Positions 6,736 to 14,264 of a DNA stretch of 14,264 nt are shown piece by piece. Source of the stretch: Betaproteobacteria bacterium (GTDB taxonomy: Bacteria; Pseudomonadota; Gammaproteobacteria; Burkholderiales; SG8-41); contig JANYDM010000183.1 in the NCBI GenBank assembly GCA_025363575.1, positions 1 to 14,264 on the forward strand. Reading direction: 5' to 3'. Each line of letters opens with the position of its first letter. The stretch's first letter is position 1. The notes under the pieces were generated by a model, which ran no database searches, had not been told where the DNA came from, and worked only from the letters and a program-made list of their open reading frames with translations. Position numbers and translations under genes: made by a program.

Positions 6736-8124
6736 TCAGGCAGACGGCCGGCGCAGCGGCGCCTGGAAATCGTCGAGCGCGCCGAAGGTTTCCAGCCGCG
6801 CGATGCGCGCCAGGCAGTCGTCGATATTCGATTGCGGCAGCACGCGCTTCGCATTGCGCACGAATTTATCGATGAGCTCGGCGTGCACGCGATCGCCGTC
6901 GACCGCCGGCACGGAAAAGCCGGTCTTGATATGGCGCGACACGGTGGTGCCGTTTTTCAATTTGATCACGACCTCCATGCCGAGAAAATCCTTGCCCTTG
7001 GTGAAATCCAGATTCGCCATCGCGGGATGCGGCTCGATGCTCACGCGCTTGATCAGCGCGCGGATTTTCGGATCGTGCGCGCGGCTGTCGTGAAACTGCT
7101 CGACTTCGAGCTGCCCGTCGACCAGTGCCGCCGCCACGCAGTAGTGCAGGCTCAGCTTGCCTTCGAGCCCGGTCTGCGGATCGCTGTTCCACAGCGAATG
7201 CTGCGTCATGTGATTGGTCAGGCAGCGCACGCTCTCGACGTCGTCGCCCTTGACGCCGTCTTCGCGCATCATCTGCAGCACCGCGACCACGCCCGCCTGG
7301 GTGTGAAAATTCGATGGAAAAATCTTGAACGCGAGGCCGGGATCGAGCACTTCGAGCGGCTTGCCGATTTTCGCGGCGAGCGCGGTATAGTCGCCCGGCT
7401 TGCCGCCCGAAAACGCGTGGGCATAACCGTGCGGATCTTCGATCAAGTCGGGCGCGCCGACAAAGCCGTCGCGCGCGAGCATGGCCGCCGTGATGCCGCC
7501 GCGCGCCGCCAGTCCCGCATGCAAAGGCTTCGCCATGCGGCCCAGGTGGGGGCGCAATCCGCAGGAGTGCGTCGCCGCGAGACCCAGCGCGTTTTCCATC
7601 GTCGCCGCGTCGAACTTCCACACCTTGCCGACGGCCGCCGCCGCCCCGAGCGTGCCGATGATGGCGGTCGGATGGTAACCGAGCACGATGGTTTGCGGCG
7701 TGATCAGACGGCCCAGCTTCGCGCACACTTCCACCGCCGCGACGTAGGCGGTGATGAAATCCTTGCCGGTTACCGCCGCAAGCTCGCACGCCACGAACAG
7801 CGCGGGCATCGTGACAACGCTCGGATGGCCGGCCATGCCGAACGTCGCATCGTCGTATTCTTCCCAGTGCGCCATCGTGCCGTTATAGAGCGCCGCCGCC
7901 TCGGCGGACATGCGCGCAGTGTCGCCGATGATGGTGGCGGCGCCGGTCGCGTACTGCGACCACACGTGCTTTTTGACGAGCTTCAGGCCCTCAGCCGGAC
8001 AACCGGCCAGCGCCACCGCGAAATAATCGGTGACCGCGGCCTTCACCCACGGCAATACCTCGCGGGGCAGGTCTGCGTAACGCAGATCGACGATCCAGCG
8101 TGCAAGCGTCTTCGTGAATCCCAT
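6736..8124 (-). CDS. MmgE/PrpD family protein (2-methylcitrate dehydratase-like)
   Basis: 462 residues from the ATG at 8122-8124. An upstream ATG at 8148 would add 8 residues, but GGAGG sits 5 nt before 8124. Family features are EYDDATFGMAGHPS (89-102: D91, D92, H100), GYHPTAIIGT (149-158) and GRMAKPLHAGLAARGG (195-210: K199, H202), which line the PrpD active site. A hydrophilic C-terminal cap domain contains TKGKDFLGMEV. Length is normal. Characterised members dehydrate 2-methylcitrate (PrpD) or act on related hydroxy-polycarboxylates such as cis-aconitate (IRG1). No prpB or prpC is present, so the propionate cycle is unlikely. It sits between HyuB (56 bp) and Bug-1 (10 bp), and could create or hydrate the double bond later moved by the PrpF-type enzyme (inference). 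Confidence 0.9.
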   Translation of the reverse strand: MGFTKTLARWIVDLRYADLPREVLPWVKAAVTDYFAVALAGCPAEGLKLVKKHVWSQYATGAATIIGDTARMSAEAAALYNGTMAHWEEYDDATFGMAGHPSVVTMPALFVACELAAVTGKDFITAYVAAVEVCAKLGRLITPQTIVLGYHPTAIIGTLGAAAAVGKVWKFDAATMENALGLAATHSCGLRPHLGRMAKPLHAGLAARGGITAAMLARDGFVGAPDLIEDPHGYAHAFSGGKPGDYTALAAKIGKPLEVLDPGLAFKIFPSNFHTQAGVVAVLQMMREDGVKGDDVESVRCLTNHMTQHSLWNSDPQTGLEGKLSLHYCVAAALVDGQLEVEQFHDSRAHDPKIRALIKRVSIEPHPAMANLDFTKGKDFLGMEVVIKLKNGTTVSRHIKTGFSVPAVDGDRVHAELIDKFVRNAKRVLPQSNIDDCLARIARLETFGALDDFQAPLRRPSA

Positions 8125-8127
8125 GCG

Positions 8128-8134
8128 CCCCTCC
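8128..8134 (-). promoter_or_regulatory. Ribosome binding site deciding the MmgE/PrpD start
   Basis: On the minus strand GGAGGGG is followed by CGC and the ATG at 8124. The alternative upstream ATG at 8148 has no comparable site, and its eight extra residues (MVHRPEGR) would be encoded by the Shine-Dalgarno region itself. Confidence 0.75.
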
Positions 8135-8180
8135 GGTCTATGCACCATTTAAAAACCGCACCGCAGCGCGCCCGCCTCGC

Positions 8181-9848
8181 TCAGCGGCCGAGACGTTCTT
8201 CGCGCACATCCCGCTCGCACGCGGCGTCCGCACGCGCAGCCGCTTGGCCGTAGCCGCCGCCCGCGGGCGTCGCAATCCGCAACACACTGCCGCGCGGCAA
8301 CGCGAGCTCGCCCGCCGCCGCCGGCAGCTTGCGCTCTTCAGGCGTGTCGGGATTCAGAATGAACGCGCCGCGCGCGCCTTCGCCGCCGCCGTGCAACCCG
8401 CGCGCCGCGACGTTCTGGCGTTCGGACGACAGGCTCACGACGATGTCGTCGCCGAGCACGCGGTAATCGCGCACGACGCCCATGCCGCCGCGGAATTCGC
8501 CCTCACCGGCAGAACCTTCCCACAGCGCATAGCGTTCGACGCGAAACGGATACGCATGCTCAAGCGCTTCGACCGGCAGATTCGATGAGCCCGACGCATG
8601 CACGCGCACGCCGTCGACGCCGTCGCGATTCGCGCGCGCGCCCATGCCACCGGCGAGCGTTTCGTAATTGACGAAGTAAGCGCCGGTGCGCGGATCGGAG
8701 CCCGCGAGCACGTACAAATGGTGCGGCCCGCTGCCGGCAAGAGCTTTCGCGGGCATTGCCTGCGACAACGCATTCGCGATCACGTCGCCAAGCACGCTCG
8801 CTGAAATCGAGCGGCAGCCAATCGCCGCCGGTGGCACCGGACCCACTACGCAGCCGGCGGGTGCTGTGATGTTGAGCGTGCGGTAATAACCTGCATTGGC
8901 CGGCACTTCCGGATCGAGCAGGCTTTTCGCCACCGTATAGACCGTCGCAAGCAGTGCGCGATACGGAATATTGCGCGCGTTTTCAAGCTGCTTGTCGGAG
9001 CCGGTGAAATCGAAATCGATGCGGCCGCGGCCAACCGTCATCGCAAGCCGGATCCGGCAGCGCTCGGTCTCGGTGTTACCGTCGAGAAAATCCTCGGCCT
9101 CATAGCGGCCCGCCGGCAAGCGGTTGATCGCGGCGCGAAAGCGTTTTTCAGTAAAGTCGAGATACGCCGCGATGGTGGCCGCAGTGTCGTGCTCGCCGTA
9201 GCGCTCAAACAATTGCAGCACGCTTTTCATACCGATGTTGTTCGCCGCGAACTGCGCGTTCAAGTCGCCGATGCGCTCGTCCGGCGTGCGCGAATTGAGC
9301 AGAATGATGTCGACGACGTCGCGGTTGAGCACGCCTGCGCGCATGATGCGCACCGGCGGAATCCGGAGGCCTTCCTGATAAATGCTTTTGCACACCGCAG
9401 CTTCCGAGCCCGGCACCATGCCGCCGACGTCGGCGTGGTGCGCAATGTTGGCAACGAACGCGACAATTTTTTTACCGATGAATACCGGCGCGATGATATT
9501 GATATCCGGCAGATGGGTACCGCCGCCGTTGTACGGATCGTTGGCGACGAACTGGTCGCCCGGTACAATTTCGCTCAGCGGATAACGCTTGAGTATCTCG
9601 GCTACCGCGCCAACCATCGAGCCCAGGTGGATCGGCACGCGCTGCGCCAGCGCGATCACCTCGCCTTGCGCGTCAAAAATTGCAGTCGAGCAATCGGCGC
9701 GCTCTTTGATGTTCGGCGAGAACGCGGTACGCATTAAAGTCGCGCCCATTTCCTCGGAAGTGGCCAGCAAATAGCGTGCAACAACCTCGGCCTTGATCGG
9801 GTCGACGGCTTTCGCGCGTTTGACGATTTTGCGTTTCTTAGCCGCCAT
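8181..9848 (-). CDS. Hydantoinase B/oxoprolinase family subunit (HyuB-like)
   Basis: 555 residues. Signatures are ERADCSTAIFD (49-59), VPIHLGSM (71-78), NDPYNGGGTHLPDI (103-116) and AHHADVGGMVPGS (136-148), the conserved N-terminal block of HyuB and of the C-terminal half of 5-oxoprolinase. The C-terminal region has the expected FRGGMGVVRDYRV-type segment, though the chain ends somewhat early with a charged tail. The first 15 residues are Lys/Arg-rich and probably non-catalytic. With HyuA it forms an ATP-dependent amidohydrolase; relatives act on hydantoins, N-methylhydantoin and 5-oxoproline, and also appear as acetone or acetophenone carboxylase subunits. The start is 2 bp after the HyuA stop, with AAGGAG upstream inside the HyuA end, so the two are translationally linked. 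The substrate cannot be read from sequence. Confidence 0.93.
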   Translation of the reverse strand: MAAKKRKIVKRAKAVDPIKAEVVARYLLATSEEMGATLMRTAFSPNIKERADCSTAIFDAQGEVIALAQRVPIHLGSMVGAVAEILKRYPLSEIVPGDQFVANDPYNGGGTHLPDINIIAPVFIGKKIVAFVANIAHHADVGGMVPGSEAAVCKSIYQEGLRIPPVRIMRAGVLNRDVVDIILLNSRTPDERIGDLNAQFAANNIGMKSVLQLFERYGEHDTAATIAAYLDFTEKRFRAAINRLPAGRYEAEDFLDGNTETERCRIRLAMTVGRGRIDFDFTGSDKQLENARNIPYRALLATVYTVAKSLLDPEVPANAGYYRTLNITAPAGCVVGPVPPAAIGCRSISASVLGDVIANALSQAMPAKALAGSGPHHLYVLAGSDPRTGAYFVNYETLAGGMGARANRDGVDGVRVHASGSSNLPVEALEHAYPFRVERYALWEGSAGEGEFRGGMGVVRDYRVLGDDIVVSLSSERQNVAARGLHGGGEGARGAFILNPDTPEERKLPAAAGELALPRGSVLRIATPAGGGYGQAAARADAACERDVREERLGR

Positions 9849-9850
9849 GC

Positions 9851-11929
9851 TCAGGACACTCCTTTAATGTGCAGCGGCTCGACCTGCATATGCAGATAGC
9901 CGAGCTTGTCATTGCGCATTTTGGCGCGCGGCGGCACCACGGTTGTCGTGTCCATCTGTTCGACGATCGCGGGCCCGTTGATGCGCGCATTGATCGGCAG
10001 TTTGTCGCGGTCGTATACCGGCGTGCTGACAAAGCCCGTTTCCGGAAACCACACTTTGCGCGTTTCGATGACCGCTTGTTTGACCGTCGTGCGCGCCGCT
10101 CGGTGTTTTTCATGCGTCGGCGCGCGCCGCTCGACCGTCACGACGAGCCGCAGGTTGACGACTTCTACCTTCTGCGCCGGCATGTCATAGCCGTAAATCG
10201 CGCGATGCCGCCGGTGATATTCGGCAATCAGGCGCGTGAGCGATTTTGCGACGAGCCTGCCATCCTTGACCGGCAGCGACAACTCGTAATTCTGACCGAG
10301 GTAGCGCATATCCATGAGCCACACGTATTGCGCCTTCGCGTTCGCGCCCGCTTCGCCGGTCAACCAGGCATTGCCGCGCTCGCGCAATTCCGCCAACCCG
10401 TCGTTGAGCGCTTTGATATTCATTCCCACCGCCACCAGCAGACGCGTGAGGCTGAAGTCGCCGCGCACGTCGGCGTGCAGCAGACCCAGCGCGGACAACA
10501 AGCCCGGACGCGGCGGCACGAGCACATTGCGGATGCCCATGTTGCGCGCGACATCGGCTGCGTGCAGCGGTCCGGCGCCGCCGAAGGCGACCAGCGTGAA
10601 ATCGCGCGGATCGACGCCCTGCTCGACCGATATCACGCGCACCGCACCCATCATGTTGACGTTGATGATTTCAACCACACCTGCAGCGGCGCGAATGAGA
10701 TCGACCTTCAGAGTCGGCACGAGTTCGTCTTCGATCACCTTGCGCGCACGATCCGCGTGCATCGCCATGCGGCCGCCTAACAATGATTTAGGATTGAGAC
10801 GACCGAGCATTACGTTCGCATCGGTCACCGTCGGCTTGGTGCCGCCGCGGCCATAGGCGGCCGGACCCGGAATCGCGCCCGCGCTTTGCGGCCCGACTTT
10901 GAGCAGCCCGCCGGCGTCCACCCACGCAATGCTGCCGCCGCCCGCGCCTATGGTGTGGATATCGAGTGTCCGCGTGCGCACCGGAAAGCCGCCCATTTCG
11001 CGTAAATCTTTTTTCGCCGGTTCACCGTCGCGAATCAGGCACACATCGGTCGACGTGCCGCCCATGTCGAACGTGATCAGATTGCCGATGCCAAGCTCGG
11101 CGCCGAGGCCAACGCTGCCGACTACACCGCCGGCCGGCCCGGAGAAGAAAGTATTGACTGGCAGCCTGCGCACCGCTCCAGGTGTCACCGCGCCGCCGTT
11201 TGACTGCATCACGCGCGGTGCGACCTTGATGCCGAGATCAGCAACGCCGCGCTCAAAGCGCTCGAGATAGCGGTCCATGATCGGCATCAGGCTTGCATTG
11301 ACGGTCGTCGTTGCGAACCGCTCGAACTCGCGAAATTCGGGCAGCACATCGGACGACGTGCACAAATAGACTTCCGGCCACAGTTTTTTGACGAGATCGC
11401 GCGTCCGCCGCTCGTGCGCGGGATTTGCGTACGAGTGCAGCATGCAGACCGCGATCGCTTCGACATTTTTTTCGCGCAGTATCGCGACAGCCTTGCGCAC
11501 GTCATTTTCCTTCAACGGCGTGACCTCGCTGCCGTCGTGCGCGATGCGTTCTTCAACCTCGATGCGGCAATCGCGCAGCGCCGGCGGGGTCGGCTTCAGA
11601 ATGTCGAGATTGAAGTAATGCGGACGCCGCTGGCGCGCGAGCTCGATCACGTCGCGAAAGCCCGCGGTCGTCAGCATGCCGGTGCGCGCGCACTTGCCTT
11701 CAAGCACCGCGTTGGTGCCAAGCGTGGTGCCAAGCACCAGGAATTCGACGTCGTCACGCGGCAGTTGTGCAAGTTCGATGACTTCGGCGATGCCGTCGAG
11801 CACCGCCTTGGCCGGGTCGCCAGTCGTCGTCGGCAGCTTGTGATAGGTATAGCGGCCGGTCGTCAGTTCGCACAGCACGAGGTCGGTAAAGGTGCCGCCG
11901 GTGTCGATACCGATCCAGATTTTTTTCAC
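9851..11929 (-). CDS. Hydantoinase A/oxoprolinase family subunit (HyuA-like)
   Basis: 692 residues, normal for HyuA. The N-terminal Hydant_A_N domain starts with GIDTGGTFTD (7-16), the actin/Hsp70-type phosphate-binding loop, followed by LGTTLGTNAVLEG (66-78). The Hydantoinase_A domain shows SGPAGGVVGS (263-272), FDMGGTSTDV (287-296), GAGGGSIA (328-335) and GPAAYGRGG (355-363). A C-terminal domain covers about 500-692. This subunit binds and uses ATP to activate the cyclic amide (or carboxylation substrate) handled with HyuB. The start is GTG (CAC at 11927-11929), and no strong Shine-Dalgarno precedes it. It is the first gene of the minus-strand operon, with a candidate promoter about 40 bp upstream next to the LysR-bound region. 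The presence of a D-glutamate-cyclase-like gene tilts the guess toward a 5-oxoproline-like lactam; hydantoins or N-substituted imides remain open. Confidence 0.93.
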   Translation of the reverse strand: MKKIWIGIDTGGTFTDLVLCELTTGRYTYHKLPTTTGDPAKAVLDGIAEVIELAQLPRDDVEFLVLGTTLGTNAVLEGKCARTGMLTTAGFRDVIELARQRRPHYFNLDILKPTPPALRDCRIEVEERIAHDGSEVTPLKENDVRKAVAILREKNVEAIAVCMLHSYANPAHERRTRDLVKKLWPEVYLCTSSDVLPEFREFERFATTTVNASLMPIMDRYLERFERGVADLGIKVAPRVMQSNGGAVTPGAVRRLPVNTFFSGPAGGVVGSVGLGAELGIGNLITFDMGGTSTDVCLIRDGEPAKKDLREMGGFPVRTRTLDIHTIGAGGGSIAWVDAGGLLKVGPQSAGAIPGPAAYGRGGTKPTVTDANVMLGRLNPKSLLGGRMAMHADRARKVIEDELVPTLKVDLIRAAAGVVEIINVNMMGAVRVISVEQGVDPRDFTLVAFGGAGPLHAADVARNMGIRNVLVPPRPGLLSALGLLHADVRGDFSLTRLLVAVGMNIKALNDGLAELRERGNAWLTGEAGANAKAQYVWLMDMRYLGQNYELSLPVKDGRLVAKSLTRLIAEYHRRHRAIYGYDMPAQKVEVVNLRLVVTVERRAPTHEKHRAARTTVKQAVIETRKVWFPETGFVSTPVYDRDKLPINARINGPAIVEQMDTTTVVPPRAKMRNDKLGYLHMQVEPLHIKGVS

Positions 11930-11961
11930 GGAGAGTCGCCTGACAGGTGCTCGAAGGGATA

Positions 11962-11990
11962 TTGGAATTTAAGCATGCACCGATTAAGAT
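11962..11990 (+). promoter_or_regulatory. Candidate sigma70 promoter of the lysR-mmgE unit
   Basis: TTGGAA (11962-11967) and TAAGAT (11985-11990) match 4 of 6 bases each and are 17 bp apart. Transcription would start near 11997, inside the inverted repeat, about 34 nt before the LysR ATG. It overlaps the opposing candidate promoter almost completely, so the two directions would compete for polymerase. Confidence 0.4.
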
Positions 11991-11995
11991 AACAA
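11967..11995 (-). promoter_or_regulatory. Candidate sigma70 promoter of the nine-gene operon
   Basis: On the minus strand TTGTTA (11995 to 11990) and TTAAAT (11972 to 11967) match 4 of 6 bases each of the -35 and -10 consensus with an ideal 17-bp spacer. Transcription would start near 11960, about 30 nt before the GTG start of the HyuA gene. The -35 box overlaps the left arm of the inverted repeat at 11991-12005. Confidence 0.45.
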
Positions 11996-12005
11996 TTCGA
12001 TTGTT
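11991..12005. promoter_or_regulatory. Perfect dyad, candidate LysR operator
   Basis: AACAAT-TCG-ATTGTT is a perfect 6-bp inverted repeat with a 3-bp centre, in the AT-rich spacer between divergent lysR and hyuA-like genes. A looser outer dyad, GATAAC...GTTACC (5 of 6 bases), surrounds it. LysR-type regulators usually bind such dyads between themselves and the divergent target. Position over the operon's -35 box and the lysR start site fits autorepression plus control of the operon. It does not exactly match the T-N11-A rule, so the precise operator boundaries are uncertain. Confidence 0.5.
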
Positions 12006-12030
12006 CTGTTACCACTTATAGGTTTTCCAT

Positions 12031-12963
12031 ATGAATCTAAAACTGCGGCAATTGCAGGGATTCGCAGCCGCTGCGACGCACGCGTCTTTTAGCGCCGCGG
12101 CGCGCGAACTTGCGATCAGCCAACCCGCGTTTTCGCAAATGGTGCGCGAACTCGAAAACTCATTGCATGTAAAACTTTTTGAGCGAACGACTCGCCGCGT
12201 GCAGCTGACCGAAGCCGGCCGGCGCTTTCTGGCAATGATCCAGCGCCCGCTCGACGATCTTAAAGACGCTTACCGCTTTGCCCGCGAGCTCGCCGCCGGC
12301 ACGCGGGGCCGGATCGTGTTCGCCTCGTTGCCGTCAGTCGCGTTTGGCGTCGCTACGATGGCGCTCGCGCGCTGCAAGGCGCTGCATCCTGCGATCACCG
12401 CGCGACTCATCGAAGACCAGGACGCCAATATCGTCGAAAAAGTGCTGCATCGCGAAGTGGATTTTGGCATTGGCACCTTGATAATTCCGCACGAAGAGCT
12501 CGCGTTTCGCGAGCTGCTGCCGGACGAACTCCAGGCGGTGCACCCGGTCCGCCATGCGCTCGCTTCGAAACGCCGTATCACCTGGCGCGACCTCGCCGCC
12601 TTGCCGCTGGTTTTGCTGCCCATGCAGTCAAGCGTACGCGCGCTTGCAGAGCATGGCTTCGCCGCCGCCGGAATCACGCGCGAGCCCGATTACGAAGTCG
12701 CTAACATGGTGACGGCGCTCAGCATGGTGCGCGCCGGGCTTGGTGTCACCGTGATGCCGCGCATGGTGTTGCCCGAACTTAATATGAAAGGCCTCGCCGC
12801 CGGCCGTATCCACGATCCACGTCCGCTGCGCAGCATCGGCATCATCACGCGCCGCGACCGCCCGTTGTCGCCGGCCGCCGCGACTTACGTAGAGCTGCTG
12901 TTCGCGACCGCACGCGGCCCGGCCTATACTAAAATTCGACTCCCGGCGCATTCCACTTCCTGA
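12031..12963 (+). CDS. LysR-family transcriptional regulator
   Basis: 310 residues, the family's usual length. The N-terminal winged helix-turn-helix is clear: LRQLQGF (5-11), SFSAAARELAISQPAFSQMVRELE (19-42) and LFERTTRRVQLTEAGRRF (49-66). A linker helix and a periplasmic-binding-protein-like effector domain (about 90-300) follow. It is divergent from the nine-gene operon across 101 bp with a perfect dyad, the classical arrangement for a regulator of the neighbouring catabolic genes. The inducer is probably the substrate or an intermediate (inference). The effector domain cannot be matched to a known ligand by eye. It is followed after 23 bp by the second MmgE/PrpD gene, so the two are probably co-transcribed. 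The ATG at 12031 has only a weak AGG about 8 nt upstream. Confidence 0.95.
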   Translation: MNLKLRQLQGFAAAATHASFSAAARELAISQPAFSQMVRELENSLHVKLFERTTRRVQLTEAGRRFLAMIQRPLDDLKDAYRFARELAAGTRGRIVFASLPSVAFGVATMALARCKALHPAITARLIEDQDANIVEKVLHREVDFGIGTLIIPHEELAFRELLPDELQAVHPVRHALASKRRITWRDLAALPLVLLPMQSSVRALAEHGFAAAGITREPDYEVANMVTALSMVRAGLGVTVMPRMVLPELNMKGLAAGRIHDPRPLRSIGIITRRDRPLSPAAATYVELLFATARGPAYTKIRLPAHSTS

Positions 12964-12986
12964 ATAACTTTCCAAAGAAAGCTGAC

Positions 12987-14264
12987 ATGCCTACCCCGAT
13001 TGCTTTGAAGAAAACCGACTCATCGCCTGCGCTCGCTGACGATTACACGTTGAGATTGTGCGAGCAACTCGTACGCTGGCGCTATGAGGATTTGCCAGTC
13101 GCAGTCGTGCGCACGCTTAAGTCTTTTTTGATCGACACGCTCGGCGTGATCGCCGGCGCCTCCAACGCGGCGGGCATTCGCGAACTCAATCAGCGCTTGT
13201 CGAAATGGGAAACGAGCGGGTCGGCGACCGGTCTCGTCGGCAAACGCCGTTATTCGCCGCCGACTGCTGCGCTTGCCAACGGCGCTGCCGCGCACGCTCT
13301 GGATTTTGACGATCAACACGATCCGGCGCGCGTGCATACCAATTGCGTCGTGCTGCCGGCGTTGCTCGCAACCGCCGAGGATATAAGCCAAATGAGCGGC
13401 AAAGTCAGCGGTAAAGATTTTCTGCTGGCTTATGCGATCAGCACTGAATTGCACGCGCGGCTCGGCCTCGCCTGCTACAACAGCCTTGGCAAAGGCTGGC
13501 ATCCGACGATGGTGCTCGGTACGCCCGCGGCGAGTCTCGGCGTCGCTAGCCTGCTCAAGCTCGACGCTGAAGGCATGCGCAACGCGCTTGGCATGGCCTT
13601 TCATCAGACCAGCGGCTCGGCGCAAAGCATGCGCGATGGGGTAATTTCCAAGCGCCTCGGCGCCGGCTTCGCTGCGCGCTCAGCAGTGCTCGGCGCATTT
13701 CTTGCGGCCGATGGATTGACCGGCACGCGACGACCGCTCGAAGGCAATGCGGGTCTGTTTGCGCTATACGAGCGTGGCGAAGTCAAAACCGAGTTGATCA
13801 CGCAGGACCTCGGCTCGCACTGGCGCATCACCGAATACAGCTTCAAGCCGTACCCGTGCTGCCGCTGCAATCACACGCCGATCGGGTTGGGTATCAAGCT
13901 GCGCGGCCAGGGCATCAAACCGTCCGACATTCGTTCCGTTGAAATCGGCATGGGCAACGTCAACTGGCTGACAGTTGGCGAGCCGTATGACGTGCGGCGT
14001 GATTCGATCGTGCATGCGCAGTTCAATGCGGCGTATACATTTGCTCGTGCGCTCTCTGATGCGCGGGTAGATTTACAGAGCTTTCAGCAGGCCGCAATCA
14101 GCGATCCGGCGATCGTCGCGCTGGCCGCCAAAGTGCGCACCGTCGACGACCCCGCGATTGATCCGACTGCAATCGAGCCGGCTCGCGTGACCGTTACGCT
14201 CAATGACGGCCGCGTCGTCGAAGTCAAAAGCGACACCGTTAAAGGCAGTCCGCAGGAACCGATG
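12987..14264 (+). CDS. Second MmgE/PrpD family protein, truncated by the window end
   Basis: 426 residues read without a stop from the ATG at 12987 to the window end. Family features are DFDDQHDPARVH (106-117), GWHPTMVLGT (170-179), RDGVISKRLGAGFAARS (216-231) and KPYPCCRCNH (287-296). The last visible segment, GSPQEPM, is the GSPxNPM motif that normally lies some 40-60 residues before the C-terminus, so little is missing. It resembles the minus-strand MmgE/PrpD only at motif level, with SKRLGAG where the other has AKPLHAG, so it is not a recent duplicate and may use another substrate. It probably shares a transcript with lysR, which ends 23 bp upstream. Known activities of the family are 2-methylcitrate and aconitate-type dehydration or decarboxylation. 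The start is supported only by a weak purine-rich stretch (AAAGAAAG). Confidence 0.87.
   Translation, partial: MPTPIALKKTDSSPALADDYTLRLCEQLVRWRYEDLPVAVVRTLKSFLIDTLGVIAGASNAAGIRELNQRLSKWETSGSATGLVGKRRYSPPTAALANGAAAHALDFDDQHDPARVHTNCVVLPALLATAEDISQMSGKVSGKDFLLAYAISTELHARLGLACYNSLGKGWHPTMVLGTPAASLGVASLLKLDAEGMRNALGMAFHQTSGSAQSMRDGVISKRLGAGFAARSAVLGAFLAADGLTGTRRPLEGNAGLFALYERGEVKTELITQDLGSHWRITEYSFKPYPCCRCNHTPIGLGIKLRGQGIKPSDIRSVEIGMGNVNWLTVGEPYDVRRDSIVHAQFNAAYTFARALSDARVDLQSFQQAAISDPAIVALAAKVRTVDDPAIDPTAIEPARVTVTLNDGRVVEVKSDTVKGSPQEPM

Noticed and set aside
6726..6854. 43-residue N-terminal extension of Bug-1
   Set aside because: It overlaps the MmgE/PrpD gene and would bury the signal peptide that begins at 6725.
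6736..8124. 2-methylcitrate (propionate) cycle assignment for the PrpD and PrpF families
   Set aside because: No prpB, prpC or acnD homologue is in the window, and the neighbours are amide and PLP enzymes.
6724..8253. 509-codon open frame on the + strand opposite the MmgE/PrpD gene
   Set aside because: It mirrors a well-conserved gene, its product is His/Arg/Ala-rich with no recognisable motif, and long antisense frames are expected in such GC-rich coding DNA.

Overview
This is a high-GC proteobacterial segment. Two adjacent Bug-type (TctC) binding-protein genes plus the tail of a third, together with PrpD-, PrpF- and HyuA/HyuB-family enzymes under a LysR regulator, are typical of Betaproteobacteria (Burkholderiales-like) with expanded catabolic gene sets. 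The assignment rests on gene content only; there is no rRNA or other marker.

Layout. Positions 2-43 hold the last 13 codons of a Bug-type binding-protein gene on the + strand. It converges on the main cluster across a short repeat/terminator region (44-143). From 11929 down to 144, nine minus-strand genes are packed with gaps of 2-56 bp and one 4-bp overlap, so they look like one operon. In transcription order they are HyuA-like, HyuB-like, MmgE/PrpD, Bug-1, Bug-2, PrpF-type isomerase, D-glutamate-cyclase-like (DUF4392) protein, class V aminotransferase-fold enzyme, and threonine-synthase-like PLP enzyme. A 101-bp divergent intergenic region (11930-12030) carries candidate promoters for both directions and a perfect inverted repeat. 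On its + strand side lie a LysR-type regulator and a second, window-truncated MmgE/PrpD gene.

How the parts may work together (inference). The Bug proteins would bind an anionic or amide-type solute in the periplasm. HyuA/HyuB would open a lactam, imide or hydantoin-like ring with ATP. The DUF4392 protein belongs to the family that interconverts D-glutamate and 5-oxo-D-proline, so a cyclic amide chemistry appears twice in one operon. The PrpD and PrpF families handle dehydration/hydration and double-bond isomerisation of di- and tricarboxylates. The two PLP enzymes would remove or move the nitrogen. The whole resembles a regulated catabolic route for a nitrogen-containing polycarboxylate or cyclic amide. 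I do not recognise this gene combination as a named pathway.

No insertion sequence, CRISPR array, tRNA or rRNA was found. No stretch over 300 bases lacks a gene.
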